The notes below the pieces were generated by a model that did not search any database, was not told the origin of the DNA, and saw only the letters and a program-made list of their open reading frames with translations. The position numbers and the translations under genes were made by a program. 64,000 nucleotides of DNA from Gammaproteobacteria bacterium (lineage in GTDB: Bacteria; Pseudomonadota; Gammaproteobacteria; Pseudomonadales; Pseudohongiellaceae). Shown here in pieces: positions 1-10,494 of this stretch (positions are counted from its first letter, which is position 1; each line of letters opens with the position of its first letter). The stretch covers positions 1 to 64,000 of the forward strand of contig JAQWZF010000001.1 in NCBI GenBank assembly GCA_029253585.1. The letters run 5' to 3'.

Positions 1-100
1 AATCGGGAACAAAAATCAGTAGTAAAAGATAGGATTAAAAAAGGTGGCATATGCCACCTTTTTTAATCCTATCTTTTACTACTGATTTTTGTTCCCGATT
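1..100. repeat. Perfect 100-bp inverted repeat (two 50-nt arms, no spacer); its core AAAAAAGGTGGCATATGCCACCTTTTTT looks like a bidirectional intrinsic terminator for acnB
   Basis: Bases 51-100 are the exact reverse complement of bases 1-50. Confidence 0.9.
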
Positions 101-131
101 CATTGTCTGGCATTCAGGAAGTCGGCGCAGC

Positions 132-2726
132 CTAGGCTACGTCTCTAACATTGGTTAGCGGGATATTTTTCGCGCGTTCTGCAGCTTCCATAAAATCTGC
201 TATCTCATGGAAGTTTAGGTAGCGGTAGATGCTGTCGGCCATGGTGTTGATGTTGCTCATATACCCCATGTACTCCTCCATCGTCGGGATTCGGCCTAGC
301 GCAGAACACACCGCCGCTAGTTCGGAAGAGGATAGATATACGTTTGCACCCTGGCCTAGTCGGTTAGGGAAGTTTCGGGTAGACGTGGATACGACCGTGG
401 AGTTGGGAGCTACGCGCGCCTGATTGCCCATGCATAAGGAGCAGCCGGGCATTTCAGTTCTCGCGCCAGATACGCCGAATGTATTGTAGATGCCTTCTTC
501 GCTTAGCTGGTGCTCGTCCATCTTCGTCGGTGGAGCTATCCATAGCTTCGTTGGCAGACCACCATCAACTTGTTTCAGCACCTCGGCGGCCGCTCGGAAG
601 TGTCCGATATTGGTCATGCAAGAACCGATAAAGACCTCGTCGATCTTCGTGCCCTGAACATCGGATAGCGTCTTCACATCATCCGGGTCGTTGGGGCAGG
701 CTAACAATGGCTCTTTGATCTTGTTGAGATCGATCTCGATAACCTTGTGATAGTTCGCATCGGCATCGGGTTCTAGCAGGACCGGATCCTCCAGCCAGGC
801 CTCCATGGCCTGCGCTCGTCGCTCCAGCGTTCGAGCATCCTGATAGCCGTTGTCGATCATCCAGCGCAGCAGCGTGATATTCGACTTGAAGTATTCGATG
901 ATAGGTTCTTTGCCCAAACGAATGGTGCAACCGCCAGCGGAGCGCTCCGCTGAGGCATCGGAAATCTCGAAGGCCTGCTCTACCTTTAGGTCCGGTAGAC
1001 CTTCGATCTCGAGAATGCGTCCGGAGAAGACGTTGGTCTTGCCTTTCTTTGCGAGGGTCAGGTCGCCGCTCTTCAGGGCGGCATAGGGAATCGCATTGAC
1101 CAGGTCGCGCAGGGTAATGCCAGGCTGCATCTCGCCAGAGAAGCGAACCAGGACTGACTCTGGCATGTCCAGAGGCATAACGCCGGTGGCTGCCGCGAAG
1201 GCAACCAGGCCGGAGCCTGCAGGGAAGGAAATGCCGATTGGAAAGCGTGTATGGGAATCGCCGCCGGTGCCCACGGTATCAGGCAGTAGCATGCGGTTTA
1301 GCCACGAATGGATGATGCCATCGCCAGCGCGCAGTGAGACGCCGCCACGGGTCTGGATGAAATCCGGCAGGGTGTGCTGGGTTTCGATATCGACGGGCTT
1401 CGGGTAGGCCGCTGTGTGACAGAAAGACTGCATGACCAGATCGGCAGAGAAACCCAGGCAGGCGAGGTCTTTCAGTTCATCGCGCGTCATCGGGCCGGTA
1501 GTATCCTGGCTACCTACGGTAGTCATCTTGGGCTCACAATAACTGCCGGGGCGCACGCCTTCGACGCCGCAGGCTTTGCCGACCATCTTCTGCGCGAGGG
1601 TGTATCCCTTATCCGATACTTCTCCGACAACGGGAATGCGGAAGATAGTAGAGGGTTCGAGCCTCATCTCTTCCCGCGCGCGCTGTGTGAGTCCACGACC
1701 GATGATAAGTGGTATGCGACCGCCGGCTCTTACTTCGTCGAGCAGGACCTCTGTCTTCAATTCAAACTCTGAGATTAACTCGCCGTTCTCGTGATTGGTG
1801 ATGAGACCGCCGTAGACATCGATATCGATGATGTCGCCGGTATTGAGATTGTCTACTACGGTTTCGATTGGCAGGGCGCCTGCGTCTTCCATCGTGTTGT
1901 AGAAGATAGGTGCGATATTGGCGGCGATACAGATGCCACCATCTCTCTTATTCGGGATATAGGGCATGTCGTCGCCTATATGCCAGAGCACAGAGTTGGT
2001 GGCGGACTTGCGCGATGAGCCGGTGCCCATTACGTCACCGACCAGAGCGACGGGGTGGCCGCTTAGCTCCAGTTCCTTGATTTGCTCTTCGGCATCGGTC
2101 ACGCCTTCTCTCGGATTCTTGTACATCGCCTGAGCGTGCAGGGGAATATCGGGTCGGGACCAGGCATCCTGTGCAGGGGAGAGGTCATCGGTGTTGGTTT
2201 CGCCGGGTACCTTAAATACGATTGCTGTAATTTTTTCCGCGAGTACGGGTTTGCTGGTAAACCATTCGGCATCGGCCCAGGACTGCAGGACTCGCTGCGC
2301 CTGCGCGTTGCCGGCTTTGGCCTTCTCTGCTACATCGTGGAAGGCGTCGAACATTAGCAGTGTGTGGCACAGCTCGTCTGCAGCGGCAGCGGCTAGTTTT
2401 TCTGAGTCCAGTAGCTCGACCAGTGTCGCGATATTGTAGCCGCCCAGCATGGTGCCTAGTAATTTTACGGCAAGCAGTTCGTCTATTAATGGTGACTTGG
2501 CTTCGCTCTTGGCTAATGCCGATAGGAAGCCCGCCTTAACATAGGCCGCCTCGTCGACACCTGCCGGTACGCGATTGGACAGTAAATCGAGGATGAACTC
2601 TTCTTCCCCGGCCGGTGGTGCTTTTAGCAATTCCACAAGATCTGCAACTTGCTCTGCCGATAAGGGCTTCGGGACAACGCCTTGTTCGGCGCGTTCGGCT
2701 ACGTGATTTCTGTAAGCTTCTAACAA
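132..2726 (-). CDS. acnB: Aconitate hydratase B (bifunctional aconitase / 2-methylisocitrate dehydratase)
   Basis: 864-aa ORF with typical AcnB N-terminus ([22 protein letters not shown]) and aconitase motifs ([32 protein letters not shown]). Confidence 0.97.
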   Translation of the reverse strand: MLEAYRNHVAERAEQGVVPKPLSAEQVADLVELLKAPPAGEEEFILDLLSNRVPAGVDEAAYVKAGFLSALAKSEAKSPLIDELLAVKLLGTMLGGYNIATLVELLDSEKLAAAAADELCHTLLMFDAFHDVAEKAKAGNAQAQRVLQSWADAEWFTSKPVLAEKITAIVFKVPGETNTDDLSPAQDAWSRPDIPLHAQAMYKNPREGVTDAEEQIKELELSGHPVALVGDVMGTGSSRKSATNSVLWHIGDDMPYIPNKRDGGICIAANIAPIFYNTMEDAGALPIETVVDNLNTGDIIDIDVYGGLITNHENGELISEFELKTEVLLDEVRAGGRIPLIIGRGLTQRAREEMRLEPSTIFRIPVVGEVSDKGYTLAQKMVGKACGVEGVRPGSYCEPKMTTVGSQDTTGPMTRDELKDLACLGFSADLVMQSFCHTAAYPKPVDIETQHTLPDFIQTRGGVSLRAGDGIIHSWLNRMLLPDTVGTGGDSHTRFPIGISFPAGSGLVAFAAATGVMPLDMPESVLVRFSGEMQPGITLRDLVNAIPYAALKSGDLTLAKKGKTNVFSGRILEIEGLPDLKVEQAFEISDASAERSAGGCTIRLGKEPIIEYFKSNITLLRWMIDNGYQDARTLERRAQAMEAWLEDPVLLEPDADANYHKVIEIDLNKIKEPLLACPNDPDDVKTLSDVQGTKIDEVFIGSCMTNIGHFRAAAEVLKQVDGGLPTKLWIAPPTKMDEHQLSEEGIYNTFGVSGARTEMPGCSLCMGNQARVAPNSTVVSTSTRNFPNRLGQGANVYLSSSELAAVCSALGRIPTMEEYMGYMSNINTMADSIYRYLNFHEIADFMEAAERAKNIPLTNVRDVA

Positions 2727-3130
2727 AGTAGTATCCTCTTTAATTCATAACTGTCAGTGAAACCATTCGCTCGTTATTGCTGCGTCAACGAAGAGGGTGG
2801 TAAGAGTCACTTAACAGGAGTGTCATCTTGCAAATGGACTGGTCGAATCTGCCTGCAAGTAGACGACGAATAGTTTTCAATCGTCTGCTTTTACGAATCA
2901 GACAGAGGCCTAAAATGAGCGCGTAGTGTACTGTAAAATCAGGTAAAAATCCAGTTGAGTTGTTCTGCTCACTGGCCTAATGGCCTCTTGTAACCTGGGG
3001 CTTGGGTGTTCGTCCGCCGCTTTATGCTACTGTCGATTGTGGACGGGGACGGTTTACAATCGGCTAAAACTTGGTAAAGTCTCTGCCCTCGTATCCGACT
3101 AAGTTAATTACCACATACGCGTTAAATAAC

Positions 3131-3583
3131 ATGGCCTCTATCAAAACACCTTGTCTCGGCATTTGCTCTACGACTTCCTTGGGCGACCTCGTGTGCAGGG
3201 GGTGTAAGCGCTATTCTTTCGAGGTGATCAACTGGAATGGCTATGACGATGCAGCCAAGTCGGCGGTGTTGAGCCGCATAGAAAGGCTTAATACCCAGAT
3301 TCTCGAAGGCAAGCTTCGTATATTTTCCGTGCCCAACCTAAAGGCTGGCCTGGATCGCTATCAGGTACCCTACGACGAATCACTCTCACCGTACTGCTGG
3401 CTGCACAATTTACTAAAGAAGGCGCACAGTCGCATCGGCAGTCTTGAGGAATATGGAGTCTATTCCCTCGGTAGCTTTGCCGAGATGCCCCTGACGGAAC
3501 TGTGTGAGCTTATCGAGAATGACCTGCTGGTTCTTAGCGAGGCCCATCACGCGCGCTACGTCTCGGCGAACAATGCTAGCTAG
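3131..3583 (+). CDS. DUF1289 domain-containing protein
   Basis: Cys-rich N-terminus IKTPCLGICSTTSLGDLVCRGCKR is typical of DUF1289; start chosen at MASIKTPC within ORF 3071..3583. Confidence 0.8.
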   Translation: MASIKTPCLGICSTTSLGDLVCRGCKRYSFEVINWNGYDDAAKSAVLSRIERLNTQILEGKLRIFSVPNLKAGLDRYQVPYDESLSPYCWLHNLLKKAHSRIGSLEEYGVYSLGSFAEMPLTELCELIENDLLVLSEAHHARYVSANNAS

Positions 3584-3614
3584 GTGTAGGTATAGGGATG
3601 CCGGGATTGGCGTT

Positions 3615-4358
3615 TTAGAGAGGAAATTTTTCCAGAACGAGCCCGTCTACATCTATTGCCGCATACCATCCGTGACTGTCCCAGTCACCCAACACAACCC
3701 TTCTTGCCCGATCGCGGGAATTTATCGCCGCCTCGAGTTCTAGCTCATGTATCGCGGGGCGATGTGTGTGTCCATGTATCATTAGGGTTTGCCCGTGCTC
3801 GCGAAGACGCTGTTCTACCGCTGCCCGGTTGACATCCATGATCGCATTTTCCTTGATCGAGGTTGCCTGCTGACTCTGCTGGCGTGCCTCCTCAGCAAAT
3901 GCGCGGCGCTCGCTTAGCGTCTTGCTGAGAAAGTCCTGCTGCCAGGATGCTTGGCGCACCATTGTACGAAATTTTATGTACTGAACATCGTCACTACACA
4001 GGTCGTCGCCATGCAGGACGATGGCCGGGCCTATAGGCGTAGCGATGGTGACAGAATCGGAGATGACCGTAGCCCCACAACTTGCCGCGTAATCGGCTCC
4101 AAGCAGGAAGTCTCGGTTGCCGTGAAGTATGAAGATGTCCGCGCCAGCTGCATGAAAGCTGTTGAGTGCTTTCGCAACCCTTGCGCTGAGTTCATTGCTG
4201 TTATCATCACCGATCCAGACCTCGAAGAGATCGCCCAGGATATACAGAGCGTCGCAGGCCGACTCGTTTCTAGCTAGGAACGCCAGTAGCGCTGCTGTGA
4301 TATCAGCTCGTCCTTCTTCTAGGTGCAGGTCGGAAATGAACAGAATTCTGCGGGACAA
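3615..4358 (-). CDS. lpxH: UDP-2,3-diacylglucosamine diphosphatase
   Basis: Metallophosphoesterase motifs FISDLHLE, GDLFEVWIGDD, HGNRDFLLG, HGHTHRP. Confidence 0.95.
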   Translation of the reverse strand: MSRRILFISDLHLEEGRADITAALLAFLARNESACDALYILGDLFEVWIGDDNSNELSARVAKALNSFHAAGADIFILHGNRDFLLGADYAASCGATVISDSVTIATPIGPAIVLHGDDLCSDDVQYIKFRTMVRQASWQQDFLSKTLSERRAFAEEARQQSQQATSIKENAIMDVNRAAVEQRLREHGQTLMIHGHTHRPAIHELELEAAINSRDRARRVVLGDWDSHGWYAAIDVDGLVLEKFPL

Positions 4359-4360
4359 GG

Positions 4361-4861
4361 TTAGTCTTCTTCAGTGATTTCGACTGATTCGATGACGACC
4401 TCGTTGACTGGCACGTCCTGATGGCCGCCCTGTGAACTCGTTTCGCATTCTTTGATCTTGTTTACTACATCCATGCCGTCGGTTACTTTTCCGAAGACAG
4501 CATAGCCCCAACCCTGATCGGTCTTGCTGCTGTGGTTGAGGAAGTGATTGTCACCGACATTGATGAAGAACTGCGATGTGGCGGAGTGGGGTACGGCTGT
4601 TCTGGCCATGGCCAGAGTTCCCATTTCGTTGCTCAGTCCGTTGTCTGCCTCATTTTCAATGGGCGTGCCATTGTCCTTCTGCTTCATGCCAGACTCGAAG
4701 CCACCGCCTTGAATCATGAAGTCGTTAATAACACGATGAAATACAGTCCCATCGTAAAATCCAGATTTAGCATATTCAATGAAATTCGCTGCCGAAATTG
4801 GCGCCTTGTCGAAGTTGAGCTCTACAGTAATTGCGCCGTAGTTGGTCTTAATTATGATCAT
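4361..4861 (-). CDS. ppiB: Peptidyl-prolyl cis-trans isomerase B (cyclophilin)
   Basis: Cyclophilin motifs [42 protein letters not shown]. Confidence 0.95.
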   Translation of the reverse strand: MIIIKTNYGAITVELNFDKAPISAANFIEYAKSGFYDGTVFHRVINDFMIQGGGFESGMKQKDNGTPIENEADNGLSNEMGTLAMARTAVPHSATSQFFINVGDNHFLNHSSKTDQGWGYAVFGKVTDGMDVVNKIKECETSSQGGHQDVPVNEVVIESVEITEED

Positions 4862-5187
4862 GTCTACTACCTGTTAGTTAGTGCCTTATTAGTTAGTGCC
4901 TAATTCTTGCTTCGAGCCTGCCAAAACATCGGCAGAGATCTGCAAGGGGGATGTCGAAATGGGTGTTTCTTTCTTTAATTGTGCCTATGGTTGTGTCTGA
5001 AGCTGTGTCTAAAGTTCGCCGGCTCCTACCCGCCGAGGAAACATTTTGTTATGCCAATGCAGAAACCGCTATAATAAGGCTTTTACGCGCGCCACGACAG
5101 TCTCAGAATCAGATTGTCATACAATTATCACGTGCAAAGTTGACGAACGATGCCAGCAGAACCAGCAAAGACAGAAGAAGCCTCGCG

Positions 5188-6930
5188 ATGACAGATCAAA
5201 AATCCGATAGCACCCCAAACGATGGGTCTGTCGATAGCAATACTTCGTCTAATTTCATACGCAACAAAATTGCTCATAATCTTAAAGAGAATAAGCATGG
5301 AGGGCGCGTGCATACTCGCTTTCCCCCAGAGCCAAATGGCTACCTGCATATTGGTCATGCCAAGTCTATTTGCCTCAATTTTACAGTCGCGGCGGAAAAT
5401 TCTGGTCTGTGTAATCTCCGCTTCGATGACACAAACCCCGAAAAAGAGAGTCAGGAGTATGTCGATGCGATTAAAGACAATATTTCCTGGCTGGGCTTTC
5501 AGTGGAATGGCCAGGTGCGCTATTCCTCCAACTATTTTGAGCAGCTGTATGGGTTTGCGGTACAGCTTATCGAGTCGGGAAAGGCCTATGTCTGTGACCT
5601 GAGTGCAGATGAGGCGCGGGAATACCGTGGGACCTTAACGGAGGCCGGTAAGAATAGCCCGAATCGAGGCCGTGCCGTGGCTGAGAGTCTGGATCTATTC
5701 CAGCGCATGCGCGCGGGTGAGTTTGCCGACGGAGCATGCAGTCTGCGTGCAAAGATCGACATGGCTTCGCCAAATATGAATATGCGTGACCCGGTGCTCT
5801 ATCGCATCAGACACATCGAGCATCATCAGACAGGGACCGAGTGGTGCATCTATCCGACCTATGACTACACACACTGCATCTCGGATGCCATCGAGGGCAT
5901 CACCCATTCTCTGTGCACCCTCGAATTTGAGGATCATCGTCCGCTCTACGACTGGATACTGCATAACCTGTCTTTGGATTCGCTGCATCATGCCAGTGAC
6001 CTCGATAAGTCAGATTACGATTATGTCTTACCGGAGCAAACCGAGTTTGCCAAGCTAAAGCTAAATTACACCATCGTCGGCAAACGTAAACTTAAGGAAA
6101 TGGTTGATACCCATGTCGTAGATGGCTGGGATGATCCCCGCATGCCGACCCTGGCGGGTCTGCGCAGAAGAGGGTTTACCGCAGCGGCGATTCGCAATTT
6201 CTGCGAGAGTGTTGGCGTGGCGCGAAGCGAGAGCATAGTCGATCTGGGGATGTTAGAGCATGCGATCAGAGACGATCTGGACAAGAACAGCCCGCGCGCT
6301 ATATGTGTGCTCGACCCATTGGTCGTGGTGCTGACTAACGTGCCCGCAGATCACCTCGAAACCCTCGATATGGCGAATCACCCAAAGAATGAAGAGATGG
6401 GACGACGTTCCGTGCCGTTTACTCAGCGAATAGTCATCGACAGGTCGGATTTCGAAGAGGTTCCGCCGCCTGGCTTCAAGCGACTGACCGCTGGCGGAGA
6501 AGTTCGTCTGCGCGGCGCCTACGTAATAAAGTGCGACGATGTCGTTAAAGACGATGCTGGCAAAGTTGTGGAGCTACATTGCAGCATCGATCTCGATACG
6601 CTGGGCAAGAAGCCCGAGGGGCGCAAGGTCAAGGGCGTCATCCATTGGGTGTCTGAATCTAGAGGGGTGCCGTTACAGGTTCACCTGTACGATCGCCTGT
6701 TCAATGTCGAGAATCCGGAGAGCAAGGATATCGAAGACTTTCGCGACTGTTTGAACGAGAATTCCCTGATTCGATTAGATAACTGCATAGCAGAGCCTTC
6801 AATCGCCGAACACGGAGCTGCTACTAGTTTCCAGTTCGAGAGAGAGGGCTATTACTGTAGAGACGAGAAAGAATCCCGTGAGGGCAAGCTCGTTTTCAAT
6901 CGAACTATTACGCTGCGTGATTCTTGGTAG
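5188..6930 (+). CDS. glnS: Glutaminyl-tRNA synthetase
   Basis: Class I motif [15 protein letters not shown] and GlnRS body; start set at MTDQKSDS, trimming the 5' extension of ORF 4951..6930. Confidence 0.95.
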   Translation: MTDQKSDSTPNDGSVDSNTSSNFIRNKIAHNLKENKHGGRVHTRFPPEPNGYLHIGHAKSICLNFTVAAENSGLCNLRFDDTNPEKESQEYVDAIKDNISWLGFQWNGQVRYSSNYFEQLYGFAVQLIESGKAYVCDLSADEAREYRGTLTEAGKNSPNRGRAVAESLDLFQRMRAGEFADGACSLRAKIDMASPNMNMRDPVLYRIRHIEHHQTGTEWCIYPTYDYTHCISDAIEGITHSLCTLEFEDHRPLYDWILHNLSLDSLHHASDLDKSDYDYVLPEQTEFAKLKLNYTIVGKRKLKEMVDTHVVDGWDDPRMPTLAGLRRRGFTAAAIRNFCESVGVARSESIVDLGMLEHAIRDDLDKNSPRAICVLDPLVVVLTNVPADHLETLDMANHPKNEEMGRRSVPFTQRIVIDRSDFEEVPPPGFKRLTAGGEVRLRGAYVIKCDDVVKDDAGKVVELHCSIDLDTLGKKPEGRKVKGVIHWVSESRGVPLQVHLYDRLFNVENPESKDIEDFRDCLNENSLIRLDNCIAEPSIAEHGAATSFQFEREGYYCRDEKESREGKLVFNRTITLRDSW

Positions 6931-6990
6931 GCCGGAAACGTTATACTGCTAACGTTCAGCCTAGCCACAAAACTGAAGAAAGAGTGACCC

Positions 6991-8379
6991 GTGCTAAAAA
7001 TTTATAACAGCCTTACGCAAACGAAAGAAGAATTTAAGCCGCTAGTCGAAGGCAAGATCGGCATCTATGTGTGCGGCATAACGACTTACGATTATCTGCA
7101 TCTTGGCCATGCTCGAATGCTAGTGGCCTTCGATGTCGTGACACGCTATCTGCGCGAGCGTGGTTTCGATGTTAATTATGTGCGCAATATAACCGACATC
7201 GACGACAAGATTTTGAATCGTGCAAAAGAGAATGGCGAGCTGTTCTCTGACCTAACTGACCGCTTTATCGAGGCGATGCACGAAGATGAGAGGGCATTGG
7301 CGGTACTTCCTCCCGATGTTGAGCCCAGGGCGACGGGGCATATCACTGAGATAGTCGAAATGATCAAGCTGCTCGTCGAAAAAGACATGGCCTACAGGGC
7401 GGGTAACGGCGATGTCTATTTCTCGGTGATGAATTTTCCCGACTACGGCAAGCTCTCCAAGAAGAAGATGGATGAGCTGTTGGATGGGGCTAGAATCGAA
7501 GTAGGCGAACTAAAGAAAGATCCCAGAGACTTTGTGTTATGGAAGTCTTCTCCGGATGATGGCGTGGGTTGGGATTCGCCTTGGGGTTATGGCAGACCAG
7601 GGTGGCATATCGAATGTTCTGCTATGTCGACCTGTTGCCTGGGTGATAATTTCGACATTCACGGTGGTGGCTCGGATCTGTTGTTTCCCCATCATGAGAA
7701 TGAAGTTGCGCAGTCGGAGGCGTCAACGGATACCCAGTTTGCGAATGTGTGGATGCACAATGGTCCACTTAGAGTCGACAACGAGAAGATGTCCAAGTCA
7801 CTCGATAATTTCTTCACGGTAAGAGAGATTTTAGAGACCTACGACGCCGAAGTGGTTCGCCATTTACTCATCGCGAGTCACTACCGCAGTCCTATCAATT
7901 ATTCCGAGCAGAGTTTGCGTCAGTCTACTAGTATATTGGAGCGCTTCTATAATTGCCTGAATGGGCTGGACATAGACTCTGCAAAGTCTCTTACAAATAG
8001 CCGCTTTGAGAAGGCCTTCTTCGCGGCGATGGATGATGATTTCAATACACCGGAAGCTTTTAGTGTGTTATTCGAGATCGTGAGGGAGATTAACAAGCAG
8101 AAAGAGGGTGAGCCAATTCTTGCGAATCAGCTTGGCGCCTTGCTGGTAAGACTAGCTAACCTTTTGGGGATTCTGCAGAGTACTCCAGCAGAATTCCTGC
8201 GCAGCAACGTCGCTACAGACGTAGATGAAGAAGAGGTTGATCAGTTGATAGCTGCCCGCAAACAGGCGCGAGCAAACAAAGATTGGGCGCTTGCGGATGA
8301 GATTCGCGATAAACTAGCGGCGATGAAGGTTGTTGTCGAAGACGGTGCTGACGGCAGTGGCTGGCGAATCGAGCGCTAA
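6991..8379 (+). CDS. cysS: Cysteinyl-tRNA synthetase
   Basis: CGITTYDYLHLGHAR, GWHIECSAMS, HHENEVAQSEA, KMSKSLDNF motifs. Confidence 0.97.
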   Translation: MLKIYNSLTQTKEEFKPLVEGKIGIYVCGITTYDYLHLGHARMLVAFDVVTRYLRERGFDVNYVRNITDIDDKILNRAKENGELFSDLTDRFIEAMHEDERALAVLPPDVEPRATGHITEIVEMIKLLVEKDMAYRAGNGDVYFSVMNFPDYGKLSKKKMDELLDGARIEVGELKKDPRDFVLWKSSPDDGVGWDSPWGYGRPGWHIECSAMSTCCLGDNFDIHGGGSDLLFPHHENEVAQSEASTDTQFANVWMHNGPLRVDNEKMSKSLDNFFTVREILETYDAEVVRHLLIASHYRSPINYSEQSLRQSTSILERFYNCLNGLDIDSAKSLTNSRFEKAFFAAMDDDFNTPEAFSVLFEIVREINKQKEGEPILANQLGALLVRLANLLGILQSTPAEFLRSNVATDVDEEEVDQLIAARKQARANKDWALADEIRDKLAAMKVVVEDGADGSGWRIER

Positions 8380-8448
8380 ATAAACGTTTCACTTGCCCAC
8401 AACGTCCGAGTCACAGCGGCTTTAGCCGAAATCGAAGACAATCAAGCA

Positions 8449-8477
8449 TTGACTGGTTACGAGGACGTGAGTATTAT
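8449..8477 (+). promoter_or_regulatory. Sigma70-type promoter for the tRNA-Pro/tRNA-His unit
   Basis: TTGACT, 17-nt spacer, TATTAT, followed by a GC-rich discriminator; about 49 nt upstream of tRNA-Pro. Confidence 0.7.
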
Positions 8478-8525
8478 GCCGACCTCTCGAATTTGATGTG
8501 ATTTCGAGTGTTTAAGACCCAATAT

Positions 8526-8602
8526 CGGGGTATAGCGCAGTCTGGTAGCGCGCTTGCTTTGGGAGCAAGATGTCGGGAGTTCAAATCTCTCTACCCCGAC
8601 CA
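8526..8602 (+). tRNA. tRNA-Pro (anticodon TGG)
   Basis: CGGGGTA...TACCCCG acceptor pairing, D-loop, TTTGGGA anticodon loop, TTCAAATC T-loop, encoded CCA. Confidence 0.95.
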
Positions 8603-8665
8603 ATTTTTTGGTTCACCCCTGCTGATTCATTCTAGTCCTTGGAGTCGGGCAGTATAGCGATCAAT

Positions 8666-8742
8666 GGTGACTGTAGCTCAGCTGGTAGAGCACTGGACTG
8701 TGACTCCGGTGGTCGCGGGTTCGAACCCCGTCAGTCACCCCA
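8666..8742 (+). tRNA. tRNA-His (anticodon GTG)
   Basis: GTGACTG...CAGTCAC acceptor stem, CTGTGAC anticodon loop, G-1 opposite C73, encoded CCA. Confidence 0.95.
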
Positions 8743-9204
8743 TTATTTGTCTCACTTCTTATCTAGTTTTCCTCCTTTAAGTGTCCTATTCGCTTTGAAA
8801 TTCGTATCTAGCAGGTCTGTATTAGGACAATTTCGGCAGGCAATTGCTAGGTCTTGCTATGACCGAACCCAAAGCGAAAACCGTGGATGGCGCACCGGCG
8901 CCAATATCGTCCCTAAACCTGAGCTCGCCAGAGATACTAAAAAACCCCAAGACGCGAGTGCTGAGCAGGGTAGCTGGGTTCTATCGACGCCTGAACGAGG
9001 TCATGTGTGGCATGTATACCAGCGTTGGCTGCGCTGGCACTCCCCAAGCCCATCACAGCTATGACAGCGAAGAAACGCAGCAGAACAAAAACCCACCGAA
9101 TAAAGCATTTTGGCTCTAGCGCGCAACACTAATGGTCAGCTAGAAGAATTCGTGTAAAATACACGCCGATTCGCCCTAGCCCACAAGGTCAGGCAGATCA
9201 TTCC

Positions 9205-9281
9205 GCGCCCGTAGCTCAACCGGATAGAGCACCGGCCTTCTAAGCCGGGGGTTCCAGGTTCGAGTCCTGGCGGGCGCGCCA
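9205..9281 (+). tRNA. tRNA-Arg (anticodon TCT)
   Basis: GCGCCCG...CGGGCGC acceptor stem, CTTCTAA anticodon loop, GGTTCGAGTCC T-arm, encoded CCA. Confidence 0.95.
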
Positions 9282-9283
9282 TA

Positions 9284-9318
9284 ACCAAAGAACCCGCTAC
9301 GGCGGGTTTTTTGGTTAT
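9284..9318 (+). terminator. Intrinsic terminator directly downstream of tRNA-Arg
   Basis: AACCAAAGAACCCGCTACGGCGGGTTTTTTGGTT: GC-rich stem with T-run. Confidence 0.8.
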
Positions 9319-9658
9319 GGTGTGTCTGCCAGCTGACACAGAACCTGCCGGTTCGACAAGCGCGCCCAAAGGGCGCCCGCAGGGATGCGATATACCCAAG
9401 ATCACCGCGCCTTTTAGCTTCCCCTTCCTCTATACAGTCCACTTTAACAAGGAAGTGCAAACCCTATTGATAAAAGGCTGGCAAGTCGCCGAGGGCTTAG
9501 CCAAATTCCGAATGAGACCTGGCGGGCGCGGACCTCCAGCAAGCAGCAAGGTAAATCGAAGTGCCTGGCCCCCAAACCCTCAACCCCTAGCAAATCCCCA
9601 AAAGAAAGAGTAGTTTCCTACCTAAGACCAAGACAACCAACAGCAGCAGAGGCGCCTA

Positions 9659-10411
9659 ATGAGAAGAACAAAAAAACTATCTCTCCAAGTCATCCAGTTG
9701 GCACAAAAAGACCCAAGACTCCAATTGCGTATCGCACTACTAACTCTGACAGAACTGGCACTCCTGGCCCTATCCCTGCAATTCACGACCAAGGTCTTCG
9801 CTGCCGACAGTGACGAGTTCGCCGGTGAGCGCATCGTGCACCTACTACAGGAACCCAGACACCGTACCGTGCATCAGGAAGGCGATCTCTATCTGTTAGA
9901 TGTGCAAATCAACCCCGGTGACGTCTCGCTGCCCCACGTACACGATCAACCCATCATGTTGACTTATATAAGCATGGCCGATGGTCCTCGGGACGGACAG
10001 ATTGGAGCCAATATCGATTATGCGGCGGAGGCGGTCACCCACAAGGTTTCAAATGCCGGCCCGGGGCTGTTCCGTATCATCGCCTTGGTTAATGCTAGCC
10101 CCGGAAATGTCGACCTGCAGTCTGATCGACCCCAGAGCTTGAGCGGGGAGCCGGATATGGAGAATGCCTGGTTTCGGTCCTATCGAGTTGAGTTAGCCCC
10201 GGGTGAGGAGACGCAGATCCAGATGCACAAGTTGCCCAGCGTAGTCGTGCAGGTGGTCAATGGCTTGCTGCAGGTTACCCGTGACGATGAAGTCATCGAT
10301 GAGCTAGACCATCCTGGAGACTGGGCGTGGCGCAAGGCTGGTCAGTCCTATAAGGTCCGCAACGTAGGTGGTATAGCTGCCGCCGTGGTAATCAACGAGG
10401 GTAGGCTGTAG
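9659..10411 (+). CDS. Putative secreted cupin-fold protein
   Basis: N-terminal hydrophobic signal-like segment; cupin-like stretch INPGDVSLPHVHDQPIMLTYI and a second half with LAPGEETQIQMHKLPSVVVQVVNGLLQV. Confidence 0.6.
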   Translation: MRRTKKLSLQVIQLAQKDPRLQLRIALLTLTELALLALSLQFTTKVFAADSDEFAGERIVHLLQEPRHRTVHQEGDLYLLDVQINPGDVSLPHVHDQPIMLTYISMADGPRDGQIGANIDYAAEAVTHKVSNAGPGLFRIIALVNASPGNVDLQSDRPQSLSGEPDMENAWFRSYRVELAPGEETQIQMHKLPSVVVQVVNGLLQVTRDDEVIDELDHPGDWAWRKAGQSYKVRNVGGIAAAVVINEGRL

Positions 10412-10494
10412 AGACGATAGGGTGAGTAGCTTAATTATCTCTTTAAGTCCCCAACTTTGCCTGCCGCTAGCTTCCAGGCTGCTAATCTTGTGCA

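Noticed and set aside
1374-1772. 132-aa ORF antisense to acnB, plus other opposite-strand ORFs in acnB
   Set aside because: The acnB frame is fully supported; shadow ORFs have no domain signal.
4871-4902. Two copies of TTAGTTAGTGCCT upstream of ppiB
   Set aside because: Short two-copy duplication with no further structure; likely local slippage.
4951-5187. 79-aa N-terminal extension of glnS
   Set aside because: Sequence is not GlnRS-like; a start at 5188 (MTDQKSDS) is more plausible.
8639-9064. ORF of 141 aa over tRNA-His
   Set aside because: Its N-terminal half is the translation of tRNA-His (GDCSSAGRALDCDSGGRGFEPRQSPH), a well-known spurious ORF type.
8844-9119. 91-aa ORF between tRNA-His and tRNA-Arg
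   Set aside because: No recognisable domain or family; too little support to call a gene.
9136-9460. Antisense ORFs over tRNA-Arg (ARTRTWNPRLRRPVLYPVELRAR)
   Set aside because: Translation of the tRNA complement; no independent coding evidence.
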